Shown piece after piece: positions 1 to 6,936 of a DNA stretch of 12,144 nt (position 1 is the first letter of the stretch; each line of letters opens with the position of its first letter). A program made the position numbers and the translations under genes. Below the pieces are notes generated by a model. The model did no database searches. It had not been told where the DNA came from and was given only the letters and a program-made list of their open reading frames with translations. This stretch comes from JAHFUI01 sp041485905 (lineage in GTDB: Bacteria > Acidobacteriota > Vicinamibacteria > Vicinamibacterales > CAVVIG01), in assembly GCA_041485905.1 (NCBI GenBank), contig JBGPKK010000141.1, forward strand, positions 1 through 12,144, written 5' to 3'.

Positions 1-1
1 C

Positions 2-574
2 ATCACCGGCGACCCGCCGCGGATGGGTATCTATCCTGAAGCCACCGCGGTGTTCGACGTGGATGCCATCGGGTTGGTCAACATCGTGCGGAACTTGAAT
101 TGCGGACTCGATATCGGCGGCAGTCCCATTGGATCGCAAACCGCCTTGCTGATTGGCGTCGGCGTCAACCCGGGAGCCCTGAACCTGGATGAGGAAATCC
201 GCCGGTTCGAGCTGAAGGTGGAAGCCGGCGCCGAGTACGCGGTGACGCAACCGGTGTTCGACCTGGATCTGATCGAACGATTCCTTCAGCGCATCGCCCA
301 CGTGAAGATTCCCGTGCTCTGCGGCATCTGGCCTCTCACCAGCCATCGAAACGCCGAATTCCTGGTCAACGAATTGCGCGTGCCGGTGCCCGAACCGTTC
401 ATGAGGCGCATGCGCCTGGCCGACACCGCAGAGAAAGCGGGCCAGGAGGGCGTGGCGATCGCGCAGGAAATGGTGGTCCGGCTGCGGCCGATGGTGCAGG
501 GGGTCCAGTTGAGCCCTCCCTTCGGCCGCTATCAGTTGGCCATCGCCGTGGCCGAGGCCATCGGTTCACGGTAA
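2..574 (+). CDS. Methylenetetrahydrofolate reductase, C-terminal part (probably bifunctional homocysteine S-methyltransferase/MTHFR); 5' end outside window
   Basis: The frame is open from base 2 and ends at TAA 572-574, so about 190 C-terminal residues are present. The first in-frame ATG (base 23) is internal: the codons before it read ITGDPPR, the well-known MTHFR stretch preceding MGIYPEATAVFDVDAIGL. Further on come the SPIG...LLIGVGVNPGA and AEYAVTQPVFD segments, which belong to the flavin-dependent TIM barrel that reduces 5,10-methylene-THF to 5-methyl-THF. The wording of these segments resembles the fused homocysteine methyltransferase/MTHFR proteins (Bacillus YitJ type) more than stand-alone MetF, but the N-terminal half that would prove the fusion is not visible. 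The next gene, metH, starts 18 bases downstream on the same strand and uses the methyl-THF product, so the two are very probably co-transcribed. Confidence 0.9.
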   Translation: MTGDPPRMGIYPEATAVFDVDAIGLVNIVRNLNCGLDIGGSPIGSQTALLIGVGVNPGALNLDEEIRRFELKVEAGAEYAVTQPVFDLDLIERFLQRIAHVKIPVLCGIWPLTSHRNAEFLVNELRVPVPEPFMRRMRLADTAEKAGQEGVAIAQEMVVRLRPMVQGVQLSPPFGRYQLAIAVAEAIGSR

Positions 575-592
575 GCATGCGGTTGCGCTGAC

Positions 593-3500
593 ATGCCGGA
601 ATCCACAAGGACGCGGCTCGACGAGCTCGTCGAGGAGCGTGTGCTCGTGCTCGACGGGGCCATGGGCACCATGCTGCAGCAGCACCAGCTCACCCCGCAC
701 GACTTCGGCGGAGCGGCGTTCGAGGGGTGCAACGAGAATCTCGTGCGCACCCGACCCGACGTCGTGCTGGAAATCCACCGCGCCTACCTCGCGGCCGGCG
801 CCGACCTGGTCGAAACGAACTCCTTTGGTGGCACGAAACTGGTGCTCGCCGAATACGGGCTGCAGGACGACGCCTACGAGTTGAACGTGACCGCGGCGCG
901 GCTCGCACGCCAGGCGGCGGACGAGTTTTCCTCCTCGGACCGACCACGATTCGTCGTCGGCGCGATGGGTCCCACGACCAAAGCCATCACGGTGACCGGC
1001 GGTGTGACCTTTCCGGACCTCGTGGAGAACTTCTACGACCAATCGAGGGCCCTCCTCGACGGCGGCGCCGACGTGCTGCTGCTCGAGACCTGCCAGGACA
1101 CGCGCAACGTCAAGGCGGCCCTGCTCGCCATTGAACGCGTGCGGCGTGAGTCGGGACGGCGCATTCCGACCATGGTTTCGGGAACGATCGAAGCGGTAGG
1201 CACCATGCTTGCCGGACAGACGGCGGAGGCCTTCTGCGCGTCCGTGGCGCACGCCGATCTCTTCTCGATCGGACTCAACTGCGCAACCGGTCCGGAGTTC
1301 ATGACCGACCACATCCGCACCATCAGCGAGATGGCGCGGGTGCCCGTTTCGTGCCACCCCAATGCCGGGCTTCCCAACGATGAAGGGCTGTACCTGGAAA
1401 CCCCGGACTCGCTTGCGTTGCAGCTCGAGCGCTTCGTCGATCATGGCTGGCTCAACATCGTGGGTGGATGTTGTGGCACGACCGATGCGCACATCAGGGC
1501 AATCGCGGACATGGCCGCGCGCAAGCGCCCTCGGGTCGTCAAGGGCCGACTCCACAGAAGCTACTATTCGGGCATCGATCTGGTTGAAGCGGAGGACACC
1601 ACTCGCCCCCTGATCGTGGGTGAGCGCACCAACGTCATCGGATCCCGGCTGTTCAAGAATCTGGTCTCCGAGGAGAAATGGGAAGAGGCCTCGGAGATCG
1701 CGCGCCGGCAGGTCAAGAACGGCGCGCACATCGTGGATGTGTGCCTGCAGAGCGCGGACCGCGATGAAATGGCGGACATCCCGCCCTTCTATGAAAAGCT
1801 CATTCGCAAGACCAAGCTCCCGCTGATGGTCGACACCACGGATCCGAAGGCCCTGGAGCTGGCGCTCACCTTCTGCCAAGGCAAGAGCATCATCAACTCG
1901 ATCAACCTCGAGGACGGCGAAACGAAGTTCGCGCGTGTCTGTCCCCTCGCCAAACGGTACGGAGCCGCACTTGTGGTCGGTTGCATCGACGAGGACAGAG
2001 TCCAGGCGCAGGCGTTCACGCGAGAGCGCAAGCTGGAGGTCGCTCGGCGCTCCTATCAACTGCTCACCGAACGACACGGAATCGAGCCAGAAGACATCAT
2101 CATCGACCCGCTCGTGTTCCCGTGCGCCACTGGCGACGCCAGCTACGTCGGCGGTGCGGTGGAGACGATCCAGGCCATCCCTCTGATCAAAGAACACCTG
2201 CCCTACGTGAAGACGATCCTTGGGATTTCGAACGTCTCGTTCGGTTTGCCCGTCCCCGCCCGTGAAGTCGTCAATTCGGTTTTTCTGTACTATTGCGCCA
2301 GGGCCGGGTTGGATCTGGCGATTGTCAACGCCGAAAAGCTGGAGCGGTTCGCGTCCATTCCCGAAAAGGAGCGGCGGCTGGCGGAGAATCTCTTGTTCAA
2401 CTCGCCGCCGGTCGAGGCCGAGGATGTCTCACTTCGGACGGCGCCCGAAGACTGGCGCGCGCAAACGGCCGCACAGAAACTCGCCATCAACCAGTTCCAT
2501 ATCGCCGCGATCGCCGAACACTTCAGGCAGGCTGGCGCCCGCGTCCGGCAACGCCCCGAGGATCTGCCGCTCGACAAACGGCTCGCCACGTACATCATCG
2601 AAGGGACCCGAGACGGCCTCATCCCCGACCTCGATCGCAAACTCGCTGAACGCGCCTCGCCGCTCCAGATCATCAATGGGCCGCTGATGGACGGCATGTC
2701 GGAGGTCGGCCGCTTGTTCAGCAACAACGAACTGATCGTCGCCGAAGTGCTCCAGTCCGCCGAAGCCATGAAAGCGGCGGTGAGCTATCTCGAGCGGTTC
2801 ATGACAAGGGCCGAATCGGCCGCGCGCGGGACCGTGATCTTAGCCACCGTCAAGGGCGACGTGCACGACATCGGCAAGAACCTCGTGGAGATCATCCTTT
2901 CCAATAACGGGTACACGGTGGTGAACCTGGGCATCAGAGTGTCTCCGGAAGCGCTCATTGCCGCGTACGTGGAGCACAAGCCGCACGCCATCGGGCTCTC
3001 AGGGCTGCTGGTCAAGAGCACCCAACAAATGGTCCTGACCGCCGGCGATTTCAAGGACGCGGGCATCCGGGTCCCGCTCCTGGTTGGCGGAGCCGCGCTC
3101 TCTCCAACGTTCACGCGCACGAAGATCGCCCGCGCATACGACGAAGCCGTGTGCTACGCCAAAGACGCCATGGCCGGGCTCGATCTGATGAACCGCATCA
3201 TGGACTCCGAACAGCGCGAGGGGCTGTTATCGGCACACCGGTTCAGCGAGGCTCCACCGGACGCGCCGCGCCGCGAGGCGCCGGATCGTCCGGTCACGAC
3301 GACGCGCAGCGAGAAAGTACGAACGGCCGTGCCAGTTCCCATCCTGCCGTATCTCGATCGTAAAGTGCGCGATGTGCCGCAGCTCGCCGAGGTCTGGAGC
3401 TACATCAACCCGTACATGCTGTTCGGGCGCCACCTCGGATACAAGGGCAACTTCAAGAAGAACCTGGCGGAGCGCGAGCCAAAGGCTCTAGAGCTCTTCG

Positions 3501-4165
3501 AGAAGATCGAGGATCTCAAAGTTGACGCGGCGCAATTCATGACCGTGAAAGCCGTCTGGCAGTTCTTCGCCGCCGAGCGCGACCAGAATGCGATTCAACT
3601 GTTCGCCTCTGGGAGCGCCACACCCATTCACCGCTTCCAGTTCGGACGCCAGCCGGGTGAGAACGCGCTGTGCCTGAGCGACTACATTCTGGACGCCGAC
3701 CAGGGGAGGCGCGATGGCCTGGCGCTCTTTGTCGTCACCGCCGGAGCCGGAATTCTCGCAAAATCCGAGGAGTGGAAGCGCGCGGGCCAGTTCTTCAAGG
3801 CCCACGCGATTCAGGCCCTCGCCGTCGAGACGGCGGAAGCCTGCGCCGAATGGCTCCACCGGCATATTCGCGAGGATTGGGGCTTCCCCGATCCGCCGGC
3901 GATGACCATGGGGGACCGGTTCACGTCCAAGTACCGGGGCAAGCGCTATAGCTTCGGCTACCCGGCGTGTCCGAATCTCGACGACCAGCAGGGGATGTGG
4001 ACCTTGTTGCGGCCGCAAGACATCGGGGTGGATCTCACCGAGGGCATGATGATGGATCCTGAAGCCAGCGTGAGCGCACTTGTGTTTCATCATCCCGACT
4101 GCGAATACTTCTCGGCAGACTCGCACGCCCCTGAACGATCTCAGATGCCGGCGTACCAGGAGTAG
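593..4165 (+). CDS. metH: Cobalamin-dependent methionine synthase (5-methyl-THF:homocysteine methyltransferase)
   Basis: This cytoplasmic enzyme moves the methyl group of 5-methyl-THF through cob(I)alamin to homocysteine, giving methionine and THF. At 1190 residues it carries all MetH modules (E. coli MetH is 1227). Residues 1-320 are the homocysteine domain, with zinc ligands Cys230 (GLNCATGP) and Cys293/Cys294 (GGCCGT). Residues ~338-600 are the pterin domain, starting RPLIVGERTN. Residues ~655-740 are the helical B12 cap. Residues ~745-885 are the B12 fold, with GDVHDIGKN and the cobalt-ligand His758. Residues ~925-1170 are the AdoMet reactivation domain (VWSYINPYMLFGR from 934; GYPACP at 1122-1127). 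The pterin domain resembles Bacillus/actinobacterial MetH (DPLVFPCATGD, GISNVSFGLP). The start lies 18 bases after the upstream stop without a clear Shine-Dalgarno, suggesting translational coupling. The last ~8 codons overlap the end of the opposing molybdoenzyme gene and form a short tail beyond the usual ...HHPDCEYFS ending. Confidence 0.97.
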   Translation: MPESTRTRLDELVEERVLVLDGAMGTMLQQHQLTPHDFGGAAFEGCNENLVRTRPDVVLEIHRAYLAAGADLVETNSFGGTKLVLAEYGLQDDAYELNVTAARLARQAADEFSSSDRPRFVVGAMGPTTKAITVTGGVTFPDLVENFYDQSRALLDGGADVLLLETCQDTRNVKAALLAIERVRRESGRRIPTMVSGTIEAVGTMLAGQTAEAFCASVAHADLFSIGLNCATGPEFMTDHIRTISEMARVPVSCHPNAGLPNDEGLYLETPDSLALQLERFVDHGWLNIVGGCCGTTDAHIRAIADMAARKRPRVVKGRLHRSYYSGIDLVEAEDTTRPLIVGERTNVIGSRLFKNLVSEEKWEEASEIARRQVKNGAHIVDVCLQSADRDEMADIPPFYEKLIRKTKLPLMVDTTDPKALELALTFCQGKSIINSINLEDGETKFARVCPLAKRYGAALVVGCIDEDRVQAQAFTRERKLEVARRSYQLLTERHGIEPEDIIIDPLVFPCATGDASYVGGAVETIQAIPLIKEHLPYVKTILGISNVSFGLPVPAREVVNSVFLYYCARAGLDLAIVNAEKLERFASIPEKERRLAENLLFNSPPVEAEDVSLRTAPEDWRAQTAAQKLAINQFHIAAIAEHFRQAGARVRQRPEDLPLDKRLATYIIEGTRDGLIPDLDRKLAERASPLQIINGPLMDGMSEVGRLFSNNELIVAEVLQSAEAMKAAVSYLERFMTRAESAARGTVILATVKGDVHDIGKNLVEIILSNNGYTVVNLGIRVSPEALIAAYVEHKPHAIGLSGLLVKSTQQMVLTAGDFKDAGIRVPLLVGGAALSPTFTRTKIARAYDEAVCYAKDAMAGLDLMNRIMDSEQREGLLSAHRFSEAPPDAPRREAPDRPVTTTRSEKVRTAVPVPILPYLDRKVRDVPQLAEVWSYINPYMLFGRHLGYKGNFKKNLAEREPKALELFEKIEDLKVDAAQFMTVKAVWQFFAAERDQNAIQLFASGSATPIHRFQFGRQPGENALCLSDYILDADQGRRDGLALFVVTAGAGILAKSEEWKRAGQFFKAHAIQALAVETAEACAEWLHRHIREDWGFPDPPAMTMGDRFTSKYRGKRYSFGYPACPNLDDQQGMWTLLRPQDIGVDLTEGMMMDPEASVSALVFHHPDCEYFSADSHAPERSQMPAYQE

Positions 4166-4902
4166 CCGACCTCCGGAGATCCGGATCCCAGGCCCTTGCC
4201 GATGTCCTTCACGGTGTCCACGACCGTGATGCGCGACAGATACTTCATGCTCTTGTAGCCGAGCTGGCGCGCGACGCGCAGTCGCACTGGCGCCCCGTGA
4301 CCTGTGGGCAGCTCCTCGCCGTTCATGCCGTACGCCAGCAGCGTCTGCGGGTGCCAGGCGTCCGGCGTATCGAGACTGTCGAACCATTGATCGAACGAAC
4401 GATAGACGACGTACCTGGCTCGCACGCTGACGCCGACCAGAGTCAGCACATGGGAAAGACGAACGCCAGTCCATTCGGCGATGAAGGACCAGCCTTCCTC
4501 GCACGCCTGAAGCGTGATCTGGGTGCTGGAGGGAAACCCTTTCAGCTCCGCCAGCGAGAAAGACGAAGGCCTGGCGACGAGGCCGTCGACCACGAGGCGC
4601 CATTCGACAAACTTGCCGGCCAGGAGACGCTGATACGCGGCATCCCTGGGCGGATCTCCATTCACCGGCGCAACGCTCGAGATGTGGCTTCGGGTGAATT
4701 CGCGGGCGAGCGAATGGCGCGACGTGAGGATCCGCTGAGCGGCATAGGTCAGCGTTTCGCCAACCCCGTAGATGCCAGAGTGGTCGGGCGGAATCAGGCC
4801 GTAGCGATCCGCGATGCGGGCAGCGGCCGCCAGGCCGGACGCGCCTGCGACGGTTGCCAGACCAGTGGTGATCAGTTTGCGGCGCGTGAGTCGCTCGGCC
4901 AT
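4141..4902 (-). CDS. Sulfite-oxidase-fold molybdopterin oxidoreductase, Tat-exported
   Basis: A 253-residue protein of the sulfite oxidase/MsrP (YedY) molybdopterin family (Pfam Oxidored_molyb). The N-terminus MAERLTRRKLITTG followed by an Ala-rich hydrophobic stretch to about residue 28 is a twin-arginine signal. Cys134 in the context QACEEGWSFIAEWTGV matches the molybdenum-ligating cysteine of the family. The segment GHGAPVRLRVARQLGYKSMKYL (residues ~201-222) and the ending YSWYAGI are family hallmarks. Two adjacent ATGs exist, 4905 and 4902. I chose 4902 because GGGAG at 4912-4908 is then 5 bases away rather than 2. The start overlaps the stop of the upstream cytochrome b gene (ATGATG), so translation is coupled and the two products very likely form one complex. 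It could be a reductase (methionine sulfoxide or other S-/N-oxide) or an oxidase; the sequence alone does not decide the substrate. Confidence 0.88.
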   Translation of the reverse strand: MAERLTRRKLITTGLATVAGASGLAAAARIADRYGLIPPDHSGIYGVGETLTYAAQRILTSRHSLAREFTRSHISSVAPVNGDPPRDAAYQRLLAGKFVEWRLVVDGLVARPSSFSLAELKGFPSSTQITLQACEEGWSFIAEWTGVRLSHVLTLVGVSVRARYVVYRSFDQWFDSLDTPDAWHPQTLLAYGMNGEELPTGHGAPVRLRVARQLGYKSMKYLSRITVVDTVKDIGKGLGSGSPEVGYSWYAGI

Positions 4903-5645
4903 CATTGCTCCCAGGGCTCCCAGGGCTCGTCTCTTGCAGCGCCGCGGCCGGTGATCATCGCCCGCATGCGAGCATCGAAGCCGGCCAGGCAAACCATCGA
5001 GACGTGGACGACGAGGAAGGCAACGAGGGCGCTCGCGGCAAAGAAATGAATCGTCCGCGCGGACTGCTGGCCGCCGAGCGCCTCGACGAGGGCGGGGACA
5101 ACCGACGTCACCGCGGGAGACATCGCGAGGCCGGTCCAGATCATCAGAGGAAACAGGACGAACACCACACCCGGGTACGTCAGTCGCTGAAGCACGTTAT
5201 AGGTGAGCGCGTCCTCCTCGCCCGGCCGCTGCAGGCGCAAATGATTCGAAGCGACCCGCGAGATCGATCTCCATGTGAGATCCGCCTTCGCCGGCACCAG
5301 ATGCTTCCGGAAGTGCTGACTGACGATGCCGTGGACGACATAGAGGAGGCCGGTCAAGATCGACACCCAGGCCGCGAGGAAATGCAGAGAGCGGCCCCAG
5401 CCCGACTGCCCGGTCAGCATGAATGGGAGCGGCAGATCGATGAGCGACGGCGTTCCAACAGCGCCCGTTTCGCCCCAATAGAGACGCGGATGCGCCAGAA
5501 GAATGGCGATGCCGCTGACCAGCAGGCCGACAAAGCTCGCCGCGGTCATCCAATGGGTGAGACGCACGAGGCCGGCATGGCGCGGCGAATCCGCACGATC
5601 CGAACCCCGGATCGCGACCGCCGGAAAGTATGCGTGTTCGGCCAT
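4902..5645 (-). CDS. Four-helix membrane cytochrome b (Ni-Fe hydrogenase/thiosulfate reductase cytochrome b type)
   Basis: A 247-residue integral membrane protein with hydrophobic helices near residues 34-52, 86-107, 156-175 and 199-220. Histidines sit where di-heme b cytochromes of this superfamily place ligands: His31 (LVRLTHWMTA), His88 (GRSLHFLAAW), and His200 and His214 in the last helix (ARTIHFFAASALVAFLVVHV). The expected role is to pass electrons between the quinone pool and the periplasmic molybdoenzyme encoded directly downstream, which starts inside its stop codon. The start at 5645 (MAEHAYFPAV) gives a normal family length, although the Shine-Dalgarno in front of it is weak; the reading frame continues further upstream only as out-of-context arginine-rich sequence antisense to the neighbouring gene. 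The C-terminus EPWEPWEQ is encoded by a 9-base tandem repeat. Confidence 0.85.
   Translation of the reverse strand: MAEHAYFPAVAIRGSDRADSPRHAGLVRLTHWMTAASFVGLLVSGIAILLAHPRLYWGETGAVGTPSLIDLPLPFMLTGQSGWGRSLHFLAAWVSILTGLLYVVHGIVSQHFRKHLVPAKADLTWRSISRVASNHLRLQRPGEEDALTYNVLQRLTYPGVVFVLFPLMIWTGLAMSPAVTSVVPALVEALGGQQSARTIHFFAASALVAFLVVHVSMVCLAGFDARMRAMITGRGAARDEPWEPWEQ
4908..4928 (-). repeat. 9-base tandem repeat (2.3 copies) at the cytochrome b/molybdoenzyme junction, doubling as Shine-Dalgarno
   Basis: On the plus strand CTCCCAGGG occurs at 4908-4916 and 4917-4925, followed by CTC. On the coding strand it reads GAG CCC TGG twice plus GAG, encoding EPW-EPW-E at the cytochrome b C-terminus. The last GGGAG, at 4912-4908, lies 5 bases before the ATG at 4902 and is the best Shine-Dalgarno for the molybdoenzyme. 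Confidence 0.8.
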
Positions 5646-5756
5646 CGCGCCGCGAAGACAGTAACACGATTCCCGGGGCACCTGGCGAGGCTGGCGGAGG
5701 GGTGGACTCGCGGTATCATGCACACCGATTGACGCGCCCCAGGCGGAAGGATGGCC
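5646..5756. promoter_or_regulatory. Divergent intergenic region between cytochrome b and secreted protein genes
   Basis: This 111-base spacer must hold the leaders of both divergent genes. A TATCAT at 5714-5719 is a possible -10 for the rightward gene, but no convincing -35 lies 16-18 bases upstream. No recognisable promoter was seen for the leftward gene. Confidence 0.3.
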
Positions 5757-6605
5757 ATGAAGATATTGCGCACGGCGTCCGCCATCATCGCGATCGCCAT
5801 TGTCTTCTCGCCGGTTCTGTCCGGACAGTGGCCCGCGCATCCCGAGACGCGGGCCCCACGGACGCCTGACGGCAAGGTCGATCTGAACGCGCCGGCGCCC
5901 AGGACGACAGACGGCAAGCCCGACTTGTCCGGCGTGTGGACCTTCCTTCGGCAGACCCCCAGGGTCAACGTGGGCGTTGGCGGCGCGGGAGGCACGCCGC
6001 TCCCCGACGGCACGGTCCCCAACATCCTCGGCCAGTTCTGGGACATCGCCTTTGGCATGAAGGAGCCGTTGCCGTTCCAACCCTGGGCCGCCGAGCTGCG
6101 ACAGAAGCGGATGGCGGACAACAACCAGGACAATCCAGACGCGCACTGCCTGCCGATCGGGTTCATGCAGCTGCATACGCACCCGGAGCCGAGAAAGATC
6201 GTCCAGACTCCGGGCCTGATCTTGATCATGTGGGAGGCCAACTACGGGCTTCGGCAGATCTTTCTCGACGGTCGGCCGCTGCCAGGCGGCGATCCGCAGC
6301 CCTGGTGGTACGGCTATTCGATCGGCCGCTGGGAGCGCGACGCGCTCGTGGTCGAAACCAACGGGTTGAGGGATGGCGGCTGGCTCGACGTGGTGGGCAG
6401 TCCGTTCACCGATGCCGTCAAGGTGACCGAGCGGTTCCGCCGCGTGAATTTCGGAAATCTCGAGATCGACGTGACCGTCGACGACCTGAAGGCGTACACG
6501 AAGCCGTGGACGGTCACGGTCAGGCAGCGGCTGATGCCCGACAACGAGCTGATGGAGTTCATCTGCAACGAAAACGAGCGGTCGTCGGCGCACTTCGTCA
6601 GATAG
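5757..6605 (+). CDS. Secreted PDLSGVW-type protein of unknown function
   Basis: A 282-residue exported protein. Residues 1-23 (MKILRTASAIIAIAIVFSPV...) are a signal peptide with cleavage expected near LSGQ. The mature N-terminus has two similar units, APRTPDGKVDL and APRTTDGKPDL, the second leading into SGVWTF. This 'DGKPDLSGVW' opening is common in exported proteins of Acidobacteriota and related soil bacteria, whose function I do not know. The rest is a beta-rich domain with many aromatics (GQFWDIAFGM, PWWYGYSIGRWERDALVVETNG) and one or two cysteines, without catalytic motifs I recognise. Start choice: ATG at 5757 is 6 bases after GGAAGG (5745-5750); ATG at 5751 would abut that motif and only add two residues. 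It is divergent from the cytochrome b gene, with about 110 bases between the two starts. Confidence 0.8.
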   Translation: MKILRTASAIIAIAIVFSPVLSGQWPAHPETRAPRTPDGKVDLNAPAPRTTDGKPDLSGVWTFLRQTPRVNVGVGGAGGTPLPDGTVPNILGQFWDIAFGMKEPLPFQPWAAELRQKRMADNNQDNPDAHCLPIGFMQLHTHPEPRKIVQTPGLILIMWEANYGLRQIFLDGRPLPGGDPQPWWYGYSIGRWERDALVVETNGLRDGGWLDVVGSPFTDAVKVTERFRRVNFGNLEIDVTVDDLKAYTKPWTVTVRQRLMPDNELMEFICNENERSSAHFVR

Positions 6606-6630
6606 ACGTCCTCCAACTGAACGCCGATCG

Positions 6631-6920
6631 CTACCCCGGGAGGCGCGTGGCCTGCCAGGCAACCATTTTCCAGCTGCCGCCTCGAAGCGCCCATACGTCA
6701 AGGAAGAGGACGGAATAGCCGGCAGTGGCCTCGAGCCGAATCTCGGCCCGACCTCGAACCACGACGGTATTGCTTCCCAAGGGAATGACCTGCGTGTTCG
6801 AGTAATCGACGCCGAGATAGCGGCCCCTCTCTTTGATCAGCGTGAGAAAGCTCGCTTTTGTATCGGTCGTCCCACCCGAGTGGGTGTAGGACAGGCGGCT
6901 GCAGCGAGAAGTCTCTTCAT
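6631..6920 (-). pseudogene. Broken DUF4440 / SnoaL-like (NTF2 fold) protein gene, frameshifted and internally deleted
   Basis: This explains the otherwise empty stretch 6606-6936. On the minus strand an ATG at 6920-6918 with AGAAGGA 7 bases upstream begins MKRLLAAAA, a typical signal-peptide start, but this frame then stops after about 27 codons. Another frame, ending at TAG 6633-6631, reads RLSYTHSGGTTDTKASFLTLI, then RGRYLGVDYSN, GSNTVVVRGRAEIRL and GYSVLFLDVWALRGG, ending WKMVAWQATRLPG. That is the middle and C-terminus of a DUF4440 domain (about 85 residues). The roughly 50-60 residues normally lying between signal peptide and YTHS are missing, and the two parts are in different frames (ATG to stop is 290 bases, not a multiple of three). 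The second frame has no credible start of its own and is closed upstream by the stop codon of the NHL gene. It lies 16 bases after that gene, so it was probably its operon partner. Confidence 0.65.
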
Positions 6921-6936
6921 GACTGATTCCTTCTGA

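Noticed and set aside
575..592. Cobalamin or SAM/SAH riboswitch in front of metH
   Set aside because: The spacer is only 18 bases; any such element would have to lie upstream of the reductase gene, outside the window.
566..2197. Long minus-strand open frame (543 codons) opposite metH
   Set aside because: It is antisense to the well-conserved homocysteine and pterin domains of MetH, has no recognisable domain, and long antisense frames are expected at this GC content.
3488..4603. Minus-strand open frame of 371 codons across the metH/molybdoenzyme boundary
   Set aside because: It covers both genes in the wrong frame; Arg/His-rich composition and no domain match.
5646..6701. N-terminal extension of the cytochrome b frame upstream of 5645
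   Set aside because: The extension is antisense to the secreted protein gene, rich in Arg and Pro, and not part of the cytochrome family; family length fits the 5645 start.
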